Positions 15,876 to 24,062 of a stretch of DNA of 64,000 bases are shown piece after piece (position 1 is the stretch's first letter; every line of letters begins with the position of its first letter). The stretch covers positions 5,380 to 69,379 of the forward strand of contig QAKI01000012.1 of assembly GCA_003343905.1 (NCBI GenBank). The letters are read 5' to 3'. The stretch comes from Subdoligranulum variabile (GTDB lineage Bacteria > Bacillota > Clostridia > Oscillospirales > Ruminococcaceae). Made by a program: the position numbers and the translations under genes. The notes beneath the pieces were generated by a model. The model was not told where the DNA came from, searched no databases, and saw only the letters and a program-made list of their open reading frames with translations.

Positions 15876-16700
15876 ATGAAACAGATTCGTCTGGTCGCGT
15901 TGGATCTGGACGGGACCGTCTTTAACGACCAAAAGGAGATCACGCCGCGCACGCTTGGGGCCATCCGGGCCGCCCTGGAACAGGGGGTCACGGTGCTTCC
16001 GGCCACCGGGCGCACTGCCCGCGGCGTGCCCGAACAGTTCACCGGCATCCCCGGCGTGCGGTACGCCCTGACCTCGAACGGCGCTTCGGTGGTGGACCTG
16101 CACACGGGTGAAAAGCTGGTCCACCTGCCCTTTGACCCCGCGCTGGCCGCGCGCGTGTATGAAGCCCTGCTGCCCTGCGGCGGCACGATCAGCGTGTTCA
16201 TCAACGGCGAGTGCTACATCACGCGGGAAAATTCCGAGATGAGTCTGGCGATCGTACCGCCCAACCTGCGCAGCTACATCCGCAGCACCCGCATCGAGGT
16301 GGACGATATGCACCGCACGCTGGCGGAACACGCCCACGAGGTGGAAAAGTTCAGCATGATGTACGCCACCGTGGACGAGCGCGACGCCGCCTGGCGCACG
16401 ATGGCGGCGGCCTTCCCTGAATTGGAGATCGCGTCCAGCATCGAGCGCAACCTGGAACTGAGCGCCCCCGGCGTGACCAAGGGCCGCGGCCTGATGGCGC
16501 TGGCGCGGCACCTGGGGCTGGCCCCCGACCAGGTGATGGCCGTGGGGGATTCCGGCAACGACCTGACGATGGTGCAGATGGCCGGGCTGGGGGTCGCCAT
16601 GGGCAACGCCCCCCCGGAAGTGCTGGCCGCCGCCGACGCCGTTACAGCGGACAACAACCACGACGGCGTGGCGCAGGCGATCGAGACCTATGTTCTGTAA
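15876..16700 (+). CDS. Cof-type HAD-IIB sugar phosphatase
   Basis: The 274-residue protein starts at the ATG at 15876; an upstream in-frame start at 15813 would overlap the promoter. Motif I is LVALDLDGTVFND, motif II LPATGRTARG, then a C2B cap domain (about residues 85-190) and the ending GRGLMALARHLGL, MAVGDSGNDLTMVQMAG, the Cof signature 2. Such enzymes remove phosphate from phosphosugars or flavin and pyridoxal compounds with broad specificity. It lies 34 bp upstream of a phosphofructokinase gene with no terminator between them, so co-transcription is likely. Confidence 0.9.
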   Translation: MKQIRLVALDLDGTVFNDQKEITPRTLGAIRAALEQGVTVLPATGRTARGVPEQFTGIPGVRYALTSNGASVVDLHTGEKLVHLPFDPALAARVYEALLPCGGTISVFINGECYITRENSEMSLAIVPPNLRSYIRSTRIEVDDMHRTLAEHAHEVEKFSMMYATVDERDAAWRTMAAAFPELEIASSIERNLELSAPGVTKGRGLMALARHLGLAPDQVMAVGDSGNDLTMVQMAGLGVAMGNAPPEVLAAADAVTADNNHDGVAQAIETYVL

Positions 16701-16734
16701 ATCCTAAAAATAAAAAATAGATGAGGTATATGAA

Positions 16735-17958
16735 ATGAAAAACGTATTGGTAGGGCAGTCCGGCGGTCCCACCGCTGTCATCAACTCCAGCCTGGCCGGC
16801 GTCTACGAGACCGCCAAAGCCTGCGGCGCGCCCCATGTCTACGGCATGGAGTACGGCATCCAGGGCGTACTGGAAGGCAAGATCGTGGACCTGGACACGG
16901 TCCTGCCCGACCCGATGGACATTGAGCTGCTCAAGCGCACGCCGTCCAGCTTCCTGGGAAGCTGCCGCCACAAGCTGCCCGACCCCAGTGTGGACGACCG
17001 CCCCTACCGCAAGCTGTTCGATCTGTTTGCGCAGTATGACATCGGCGCCGTGCTGTACATCGGCGGCAACGATTCGATGGATACCATCGCGAAGCTGTCC
17101 GCCTACGGGCAGAAACTGGGCAGCGACGTCCGCTTCATCGGCGTGCCCAAGACCATCGACAACGACCTGATGATGACCGACCACACCCCCGGCTACGGCA
17201 GCGCCGCCAAGTACATCGCCACCATCCTGAAAGAAGTCATCTGCGACTCCAGCGTGTACGATATGCACAGCGTCACGGTGGCCGAGATCATGGGCCGCCA
17301 CACCGGCTGGCTGGCCGCCGCCGCCAGCCTGGCCGCCGGGCCGGACTGCGCAGGCCCCGACCTGATCCTGCTGCCGGAGCGCGCCTTTGACGAGGAAGCG
17401 TTCCTGGCGAAGGTGGACGAACTGGCCCGCGAGCGCCACAACCTCATCATTGCCGTCAGCGAGGGCGTCAAAAACGCCGAGGGCGTGTTCCTCTGCGATC
17501 TGGTCTCCACCGCCGGGCAGCTTGACGCCTTTGGCCACAAGGCCATCCTGAGCGGCACCAGCCGTTACCTGGCCGAACTGATCCGCGTGCGCCTGGGCTG
17601 CAAGACGCGGGCCATCGAGTTTTCCACCCTGCAGCGGTGCGCCAGCCATCTGGCCAGCCGCACCGACGTGACCGAGGCCTACCAGGTGGGCGGCGCCGCC
17701 GTCGAAGCCGCCGTGCGCGGGGAGACCGGCAAGATGTGCGCCATCACGCGCCTGAGCGACCAGCCCTACCGCGTCCGCACCGAGATGGTGGATGTTGCCA
17801 GCGTCGCCAACCTGGAAAAGAAGGTCCCCGACGAATGGATCGCCGAGGACGGCATGCACGTCAACGAGCAGTTCGCCCACTACGCCCGCCCGCTGATCCA
17901 GGCGGAACTGACGCCCATCTACATCAACGGCGTGCCCCGCCACATTCACCTGCACTAA
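16735..17958 (+). CDS. Phosphofructokinase, PPi-dependent type, copy 1
   Basis: The 407-residue protein has the PFK fold: VGQSGGPTAVINSSLAG at the phosphoryl-donor loop, YIGGNDSMDT, GVPKTIDNDL and MGRHTGWLAAAA. Asp113 in GGND and Lys139 in PKTIDND replace the two glycines of ATP-dependent enzymes (Gly104 and Gly124 in E. coli PfkA), the accepted signature of PPi-dependent phosphofructokinase. It would carry out the reversible fructose-6-phosphate step of glycolysis with PPi as donor. Start at 16735 behind GAGGTAT. A close paralogue lies just downstream. Donor use is inferred from those two residues. Confidence 0.93.
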   Translation: MKNVLVGQSGGPTAVINSSLAGVYETAKACGAPHVYGMEYGIQGVLEGKIVDLDTVLPDPMDIELLKRTPSSFLGSCRHKLPDPSVDDRPYRKLFDLFAQYDIGAVLYIGGNDSMDTIAKLSAYGQKLGSDVRFIGVPKTIDNDLMMTDHTPGYGSAAKYIATILKEVICDSSVYDMHSVTVAEIMGRHTGWLAAAASLAAGPDCAGPDLILLPERAFDEEAFLAKVDELARERHNLIIAVSEGVKNAEGVFLCDLVSTAGQLDAFGHKAILSGTSRYLAELIRVRLGCKTRAIEFSTLQRCASHLASRTDVTEAYQVGGAAVEAAVRGETGKMCAITRLSDQPYRVRTEMVDVASVANLEKKVPDEWIAEDGMHVNEQFAHYARPLIQAELTPIYINGVPRHIHLH

Positions 17959-17968
17959 AATACACAAT

Positions 17969-18001
17969 TTTTGCGGTCTGCCCGGCAGGCCGCAATTTTT
18001 G
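17969..18001 (+). terminator. Intrinsic terminator after the first phosphofructokinase gene
   Basis: Stem TTGCGG-T-CTGC (from 17971) with GCAG-G-CCGCAA (to 17995), a tight loop, followed by TTTTT. It sits 10 bp past the stop codon, which separates the two phosphofructokinase genes transcriptionally. Confidence 0.85.
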
Positions 18002-18040
18002 CAATCTTTTTTATCTTTCGCCGCAGACAATGCACGAATA

Positions 18041-18108
18041 TTCCATATCATGGAACATTTGTCCCGGTTGCCAAAAGTAGCCGCCACAGGCGTTCCACGA
18101 TGTGGAAC
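18041..18108 (+). promoter_or_regulatory. Two similar palindromes in the leader of the second phosphofructokinase gene
   Basis: TTCCAT-ATC-ATGGAA (18041-18055) and GTTCCAC-GAT-GTGGAAC (18092-18108) are both perfect and share the core TTCCA-n5-TGGAA. Their centres are 52 bp apart, about five helical turns, which suggests cooperative binding by a dimeric regulator. They lie between the upstream terminator and the start at 18261. No regulator gene for them is evident nearby, and no clear promoter was recognised in this 300-bp gap. Confidence 0.65.
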
Positions 18109-18260
18109 ACACGATTTTACAAAAAGACGTATATTTTTACGGCAACTCCTGCAATAGCCAAAAATCCGCCCACATGGTACACTGGAGGCATCCCGTGATC
18201 GCGCCGGAAGCCGCCCGCTTCCGGCGCGGCTTCCATTCCACAAAGAGCAGGAGGAACACT

Positions 18261-19496
18261 ATGGCAAAAAACGCGATCGTCGGACAGTCCGGCGGCCCCA
18301 CCTCGGTCATCAACGCCAGCCTGGCAGGCGTATATGAAAGCTGCTGCCACCGCGGCGCGGGCAAGGTCTACGGCATGCTGCACGGCGTGGCCGGCCTGCT
18401 GGAGCGGCGGGTCTGCGTGCTGAACGACACCCTGAAAAGCACGCTGGACATCGAGCTGCTCAAGCGCACGCCGTCCAGTTATCTGGGAAGCTGCCGCTAC
18501 AAGCTGCCCGACTGGCACAGCCCGGAGGGGGAGGCCGTCTACCGTCAACTGTTCGAGATCCTGCGGGAGTTGGACATCGGCTACTTTTTCTACATCGGCG
18601 GCAACGACAGCATGGACACCATCGGCAAACTGGCCGACTACGGCGCCCATGTGGGCAGCGATATCCGCTTTATGGGCGTGCCCAAGACCATCGACAACGA
18701 TCTGATGGTCACCGACCACACCCCCGGCTATGGCAGCGCCGCCAAATACATCGGCGTGGTGATGAAGGAGATCATCCGCGATGCCACGGTGTACGGCACC
18801 AACTATGTGACCATCGTCGAGATCATGGGCCGCAACGCCGGCTGGCTGACCGCCGCCGCGGCGCTGGCCCGGTCCGGCGACTGCGAGGGCGTGGACATGA
18901 TCTGCCTGCCCGAACTGCCCTTTGACCTCGACCGCTTTGTGGAACAGGTCTACCACCTGCAAAAGCAGAAGCCGTCCATCGTCATCGCCGTATCGGAGGG
19001 GCTTCGGCTGGCGGACGGCCGCTATGTGTGCGAACTGTCGGACGACGTACACGCGGTGGACGCTTTCGGCCACAAGACGCTGACCGGCACGGCGCGCTTT
19101 TTGGCGAACACGGTGGCCCGCCGCCTGGACACCAAGACCCGCTGCCTGGAACTTTCGACCCTGCAACGCTGTGCCGGGCACCTGACCAGCCGCACCGACG
19201 CCACCGAGGCTTACCAGGTGGGCGGCGCCGCCGCCAAGGCCGCCTTTGAGGGCCACACCGGCGAGATGGTGGCTCTGGACCGCATCTCCAACGCACCGTA
19301 CCAGTGCGGCACCAGCCTGCACCCCATCCGCGAGATCGCCAACCTGGAAAAGAAGGTCCCGCTGGAATGGATCAACGAAAGCCGCACCGGCATGACCGAG
19401 GATTTTCTGGCCTATGCCCTGCCGCTGATCCAGGCGGAACTGACCCCCATTTTTGTGGAGGGGCTGCCGCGCCACATCTACCTGCCGGAAGCCTGA
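18261..19496 (+). CDS. Phosphofructokinase, PPi-dependent type, copy 2
   Basis: The 411-residue protein starts at the ATG at 18261 behind GCAGGAGGAA; a longer in-frame form from 18102 would overlap the second palindrome and is unlikely. It is clearly paralogous to the previous gene: VGQSGGPTSVINASLAG, YIGGNDSMDT with Asp116, GVPKTIDNDL with Lys142, MGRNAGWLTAAA. Both PPi-signature residues are kept. The two copies differ throughout, so the duplication is not recent. Having its own leader with palindromes suggests it is expressed under different conditions from copy 1. Confidence 0.92.
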   Translation: MAKNAIVGQSGGPTSVINASLAGVYESCCHRGAGKVYGMLHGVAGLLERRVCVLNDTLKSTLDIELLKRTPSSYLGSCRYKLPDWHSPEGEAVYRQLFEILRELDIGYFFYIGGNDSMDTIGKLADYGAHVGSDIRFMGVPKTIDNDLMVTDHTPGYGSAAKYIGVVMKEIIRDATVYGTNYVTIVEIMGRNAGWLTAAAALARSGDCEGVDMICLPELPFDLDRFVEQVYHLQKQKPSIVIAVSEGLRLADGRYVCELSDDVHAVDAFGHKTLTGTARFLANTVARRLDTKTRCLELSTLQRCAGHLTSRTDATEAYQVGGAAAKAAFEGHTGEMVALDRISNAPYQCGTSLHPIREIANLEKKVPLEWINESRTGMTEDFLAYALPLIQAELTPIFVEGLPRHIYLPEA

Positions 19497-19513
19497 ACCT
19501 TGCCAATAGAGAA

Positions 19514-19556
19514 ACGCCCCGCGGGACCATCACGGTCCCGCAGGGCGTCTTTGCTT
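19514..19556 (+). terminator. Intrinsic terminator after the second phosphofructokinase gene
   Basis: ACGCCC-C-GCGGGACC (19514-19528), loop ATCAC, GGTCCCGC-A-GGGCGT (19534-19548), then CTTTGCTTT. It separates the gene from the convergent mannosyltransferase gene. Confidence 0.85.
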
Positions 19557-19567
19557 TAATATAGCGA

Positions 19568-22519
19568 TCAATAGAAGCCGAAGCTGGGCAGCACTTCCAG
19601 CGCGTAGGCCCAGGCATCGGGGACCGGCAGGCCGGAGAGCGCCGGATAATACAGGACGAACAGCACCAGCGACACCACGCACAGCCCCACGCCGATGCGC
19701 CGGGCCAGCCGCCCATTGCGCAGGTGGGAAAGCACCAGCACGATGGCCGCCAGGCAGAACATGGAACTGGGGAAATAGTGGTACAGGAAGGTGCAGCGGG
19801 GCACGAGCATCCAGGGGATCAACTGCGTGCCGTACAGGATCAGCACCCCGGCCCCGGCGCGGCTGCCGCGGTTGCTGACCTGATGCCACAGCAACCCCAG
19901 CAGGCAGGCCAGCCCGGCCAGCCAGATGACCGGCCCGCCCAGGCCCGCGATACTGCCTTTAAGCCCGGCAGCCAGATGGGTGTTCTGGTAATACCACACC
20001 GGGCGCAGGCCCAGCAGCCAGGTGTACCAGCGGCTTTCAAAGGGGTGGGTGGCTTCCAGCCCGGAATGGTACTGGAACATGGATACCTGGCACTGCCACC
20101 AGTCATTCAGGCCAAAGCCCGCGTCCTGCCAGTGATACGGGAAATAGGACGCCATGTAGATGCACAGCGGCACCAGCACATAAAACACCACGCCGCCCAG
20201 CGCCGCCGCGCGGAACTCCGCCGGGAAGCCGGGCTTTTTTTGCCGCCAGCGCGCGTACAGCACGCCCAGATACAGCACCGCCAGCCCGGCCCCGGCATAG
20301 ATGCCGGTCCACTTGGCGGCGCACCCCAGCCCAAAGGCCACGCCGCCCAGCGCCATGGGCAGCAGCGAACGGGTCACGCCCTTTTGCAGCACGCTCTGGC
20401 AGTACCACAGCATGAAATAGGCCCCCAGCAGGATGAAGAAGGTGCCGTAAATATCAATGGTGGCGATACGGCTTTGCACAAAGCGCATGAAATCCAGCGC
20501 CAGCAGCACACCGGCCAGCGCCCCCAGCCAACGCCTGCGGGTCAGGCGGCGGGCAAAGCACCAGGCCAGCGGCACCAGCAGCACGCCGAACAGCGTGCCC
20601 GCAAACCGCCACCCGAAGCCGGTCATCCCGAACAGCGCCACGCCCGCCATGATGAGGTCCTTGCCCAGGGGCGGGTGGGTCGTTTCGTAAATGCGCATAC
20701 GGTGAAGCTGCTCGTAGGCGGTGCGGCCGTGGTAGATCTCGTCAAAATACATGCTGTTGAGCTGGCTGATCGTATCGGGCACCGCGTCCTGTTCATCGAA
20801 CAGTGCGCCGCCGCCCGTCACCGGCACCGCTCCCCCGTCGCCGTTGCGGAAGGAAAGTTCCATCATCTGGGCGTTTTCCACCGTGACGGTCAGCGTCTGC
20901 CCGGCCTGCACCGGCAGGCGGTTCTCGCTCCAGCTAAAGCAGGTGCTGTAGCCCAACTCCTGCACCAGCAGCACCTGGCCCTGTTCATCGGTCACTTTCA
21001 GGCTGCCGCCGAAGGACACGCCGGGGTAGGCCCGCAGCCAGACGGCGTCCCCTTCCACCGTGACATCCTCGGACAAAACGGTGTTGGTGGCGTCCAGCGG
21101 GTTCTGGGGGGCGTCGGTGTCGCCCAGATAAGTAAAGCTCAATACCGCCGTGGCTGCCGTAAGCCCCAGCAGGGCCAGCACCTCCCACCGCTGCCAGCGG
21201 GGCTGGCCCGCCGGGGCGGCCAGTTCCGGCCACGCGGGCCGGGGGCGCAGCGGCAGCGTATGGCCGTGCAGGGCCAGGTCCCACACCGCGAACAGCAACA
21301 GCAGGAAGCAGAGCGTTTCGCCCAGCCCCACCAGCGCCGCAAAGCCGGAACTGGTCGCGCTGCCCAGCCATTCATCGTCGGTGCCGACCAGCGAATACAC
21401 TTCGGCCAGGTTCAAAAATCCCGTCAGCGACAGGCCAAACCCCGCCGCATACAGCCGCACATCGTTCCACCGCGCGGCCGCCAGCAGGACCAGCAGCACG
21501 CCGGGCAGCATATAGCGTTCGTGCATACAGTGGCCGAAGGTAAAGACCCCCAGCCCATAATACCCGGCCAGCAGCAGCGGCGAGAACGTCCCCGCTTTGA
21601 CGCTGCGCATGGCAAAAAACACCAGCCCGCCCGTGACGGCCAGAATCATGAACCAGCCCACCGTCTGCCAGCTGATCCCGAACAGCGCCGGGGCGTCCAG
21701 CGGCTGCCAGTTGCCGCCCATGGCCGTCATCCAGTTGAAGGCGTTGATGGACGCATACGGATAGCTGGACACCGTGCCGAAATATTTTTCCAGCAGCGAG
21801 GGGATCAGGTCCCTGACGCCAAAGAAGGGCACGCCCATGACCAGCGGCGGCGCCAACGCCAGCGCCGCGCCGCCGAAGCACCGCCCCAGCGCGCGGAAGC
21901 GGTCCTGCTGCTGCACGATGGCCGCCAGGAAGCAGGCCGCCAGCACCGGGCCGAACAGCAGCGCCTGGGGTTTGATGGCCAGCGCCACGCCGTACAGGAA
22001 AGCCGCAGGCAGGTAGCGCCGCTGTTCCAGCAGCAAAAAGCACAGCAAAAGCGGCAGCGCAAACGCGCCGTCGATCTGCTTCCAGACGCCGGTATCGAAC
22101 AGCGTCAGCGGATCGAAAGCCGTGAAAGCCGTCAGCAGCAGCGCGGGCGACGACGCCATCGTGCGGCTCGCCACCCGCCAGACCAGCCAGGCGGCCGCCG
22201 CATCGCAGAGGGTGGGCACCAGCGCCAGCAGCAGATAGGTGAACGGCGATTCATACGAGAGGGAGAACAGCGCGCGAAGCAAACCCACCAGCCCCAGCAC
22301 CGGCAGGTAGCCGGGGGGATAGTCGGCAAAATATCCTTCGCTGTAAAAGTTGGCCGGGCCCTGCGCCGCCAGCTTGTCGCCCCAGGCCACAAAGCAGCTC
22401 ATATCGTAGGGGTAGCCCTTGGTCACAAGGGCCAGCACCAGCCGCAGCACCACCGCGCTGCCCAGCAGCAGCCACAGCACGGGCGGGGCCGCCTTCTTTT
22501 TTTGGTCGATCATCGGCAT
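19568..22519 (-). CDS. Double GT-C mannosyltransferase, C-terminal PMT (GT39) domain
   Basis: From the ATG at 22519 (GGTGG four bases upstream; other nearby starts are possible) the protein has 983 residues. The N-terminal half, about 1-440, has roughly ten membrane helices and an acidic first loop, like a complete GT-C enzyme. A beta-rich outer segment follows (about 455-580). From about 590 the second half shows the PMT features: MYFDEIYHGRTAYE with the Asp-Glu pair, THPPLGKDLIMAG, further helices and a C-terminal four-helix block. PMT enzymes transfer mannose from polyprenyl phosphate to proteins or glycans outside the membrane. The two halves look like a fusion of two GT-C units. Confidence 0.85.
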   Translation of the reverse strand: MPMIDQKKKAAPPVLWLLLGSAVVLRLVLALVTKGYPYDMSCFVAWGDKLAAQGPANFYSEGYFADYPPGYLPVLGLVGLLRALFSLSYESPFTYLLLALVPTLCDAAAAWLVWRVASRTMASSPALLLTAFTAFDPLTLFDTGVWKQIDGAFALPLLLCFLLLEQRRYLPAAFLYGVALAIKPQALLFGPVLAACFLAAIVQQQDRFRALGRCFGGAALALAPPLVMGVPFFGVRDLIPSLLEKYFGTVSSYPYASINAFNWMTAMGGNWQPLDAPALFGISWQTVGWFMILAVTGGLVFFAMRSVKAGTFSPLLLAGYYGLGVFTFGHCMHERYMLPGVLLVLLAAARWNDVRLYAAGFGLSLTGFLNLAEVYSLVGTDDEWLGSATSSGFAALVGLGETLCFLLLLFAVWDLALHGHTLPLRPRPAWPELAAPAGQPRWQRWEVLALLGLTAATAVLSFTYLGDTDAPQNPLDATNTVLSEDVTVEGDAVWLRAYPGVSFGGSLKVTDEQGQVLLVQELGYSTCFSWSENRLPVQAGQTLTVTVENAQMMELSFRNGDGGAVPVTGGGALFDEQDAVPDTISQLNSMYFDEIYHGRTAYEQLHRMRIYETTHPPLGKDLIMAGVALFGMTGFGWRFAGTLFGVLLVPLAWCFARRLTRRRWLGALAGVLLALDFMRFVQSRIATIDIYGTFFILLGAYFMLWYCQSVLQKGVTRSLLPMALGGVAFGLGCAAKWTGIYAGAGLAVLYLGVLYARWRQKKPGFPAEFRAAALGGVVFYVLVPLCIYMASYFPYHWQDAGFGLNDWWQCQVSMFQYHSGLEATHPFESRWYTWLLGLRPVWYYQNTHLAAGLKGSIAGLGGPVIWLAGLACLLGLLWHQVSNRGSRAGAGVLILYGTQLIPWMLVPRCTFLYHYFPSSMFCLAAIVLVLSHLRNGRLARRIGVGLCVVSLVLFVLYYPALSGLPVPDAWAYALEVLPSFGFY

Positions 22520-22592
22520 AAAACCACCAAAGCCTGCCCGCACCCGCCGCCCTTACACGGGACGGGGACGCAGGCAGGCACCCATTTGTGTG

Positions 22593-23987
22593 TTACAGTT
22601 TTGCGATCTTGGGGCCCTGCGCGGTATCGGTCACGCTCCAGCCCATTTCCGTCAGTTTGGCGCGGATGGCGTCCGCCTTGCCCCAGTCCTTCGCCTTTTT
22701 GGCGGCGGCGCGCTCCTCCACCAGAGCGGTCACTTCGGGCGGGACCTCGTCCTTCTTGCGGTTGTAGAGCAGCCCCAGCACGCCGGTCAGTTCGTCAAAG
22801 ACCGCAGCCGCCTGTTCCAGCGTGGCCTTGTCGGACCCGTCGGACAGGGTGTTGATCTCCTTGACAAAGTCAAAGACCGCCGCCAGCGCGTCGGGGGTGT
22901 TCAGGTCGTCGTCCATCGCCTTGCGGAACTTGGCGCGGGCTTCCTCCGCCTTGGCCGCCAGGGCGGTATCGGCGCCGTGGGCGTGCTCGATGGCAAAGTC
23001 CAGGTTGTCGCGGCAGGTGTACAGCCGTTCCAGGCTGCTCTTGCAGCTTTCGATCAATTCCACCGTGTAGTTCAGCGGCATACGGTAGCCCGCCGTCAGC
23101 ATAAAGTAGCGGATCGGCTCATAGCCGTACTTGTCCGCGATCTCCCGCACGGTAAAGAAGTTGCCCGCACTCTTGGACATCTTCTCGTTGTTGATGTTCA
23201 AGAAGCCGTTGTGCATCCAGTAGCGGCTGAAGGTGCAGCCGTTGGCGCACTCGCTCTGGGCGATCTCGTTCTCATGATGGGGGAAAACAAGGTCCTGCCC
23301 GCCCGCGTGCAGGTCGATGGTCTTGCCCAGGTGCTTGCGCGCCATGGCGCTGCACTCGATATGCCAGCCGGGGCGGCCATGGCCCCAGGGGCTTTCCCAG
23401 TAGGGTTCGCCGGACTTGGCGGCTTTCCAGACTGCGAAATCGGCGGGGTCCTCTTTCAGATCGTCGTCCATCTGGCTGCGCAGGGCGCGGTTGCCGCTCT
23501 CCAGGTCGTCCAGGTTCAGATGGCTGAGCTTGCCGTAGCCGGGGTCGGACTTGACCCGGAAGTACACGTCGCCGTTGCGGGCCACATAGGCGTGGCCGGA
23601 ATCCACCAGATCCCTGACGATGCCGATGATCTCCCCGATATGCTCGGTGGCGCGGGGGCGCACGGTGGGCGTTTTGACGTTCAGACCGTCGGAATCCTTG
23701 ATATACTCGGCCTCGAACCGGCGGGCCACCTCCTGCATGGAGACGCCCTCCTCCCGGCCTTTCTGGATCAGCTTGTCGTCAATATCGGTGATGTTGGAAA
23801 CATAGTACACCTTGTTGCCGCAGTATTCCAGGTAACGGCGCAGGGTATCGAACACGATCATCGGGCGCGCGTTGCCGATGTGGATATAGTTGTAGACCGT
23901 GGGGCCGCAGACATAGATGCGGTATTCGCCGGGGGTCTGGGGCACGAACTCCTCTTTCTGGCGGGTCATGGTGTTGAAAATCTGCAT
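22593..23987 (-). CDS. cysS: Cysteine--tRNA ligase
   Basis: The start is taken at the ATG at 23987 behind AAAGGA, which leaves a short 5' leader; an in-frame ATG at 24011 lies upstream of that site. The 464-residue class I synthetase has GPTVYNYIHIGNARP (HIGH-type motif), the zinc and cysteine site residues (Cys in YVCGPTVYN and in QSECANG, with HHENE), and KMSKSAGN (KMSKS loop). The C-terminal helical anticodon-binding part ends in KLTEMGWSVTDTAQG. It charges tRNA-Cys. Standard length. It has its own strong promoter 43 bp upstream, too close for a T-box leader. Confidence 0.98.
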   Translation of the reverse strand: MQIFNTMTRQKEEFVPQTPGEYRIYVCGPTVYNYIHIGNARPMIVFDTLRRYLEYCGNKVYYVSNITDIDDKLIQKGREEGVSMQEVARRFEAEYIKDSDGLNVKTPTVRPRATEHIGEIIGIVRDLVDSGHAYVARNGDVYFRVKSDPGYGKLSHLNLDDLESGNRALRSQMDDDLKEDPADFAVWKAAKSGEPYWESPWGHGRPGWHIECSAMARKHLGKTIDLHAGGQDLVFPHHENEIAQSECANGCTFSRYWMHNGFLNINNEKMSKSAGNFFTVREIADKYGYEPIRYFMLTAGYRMPLNYTVELIESCKSSLERLYTCRDNLDFAIEHAHGADTALAAKAEEARAKFRKAMDDDLNTPDALAAVFDFVKEINTLSDGSDKATLEQAAAVFDELTGVLGLLYNRKKDEVPPEVTALVEERAAAKKAKDWGKADAIRAKLTEMGWSVTDTAQGPKIAKL

Positions 23988-24029
23988 AGTAGCACAATCC
24001 TTTCCGAACAAAAAAGCTTCGGTGGTTCT

Positions 24030-24058
24030 ATTATAGCCGCAGCCGGGCGGCGTTGCAA
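24030..24058 (-). promoter_or_regulatory. Promoter of cysS
   Basis: On the - strand, -35 TTGCAA (24058-24053) and -10 TATAAT (24035-24030), 17-bp spacer. The -35 box begins only four bases past the stop of the upstream gene. Confidence 0.88.
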
Positions 24059-24062
24059 GGGC

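Noticed and set aside
16642..18243. Long - strand frame across the first phosphofructokinase gene
   Set aside because: Antisense shadow; the + strand gene has full family motifs.
19724..22855. Open frame of about 1040 codons on the + strand
   Set aside because: It lies opposite the double mannosyltransferase gene; composition is Gln/Arg/Pro-rich with no domain, as expected of an antisense shadow in high-GC DNA.
23988..24062. T-box leader before cysS
   Set aside because: The promoter leaves only a short leader with no stem-loop array or T-box sequence.
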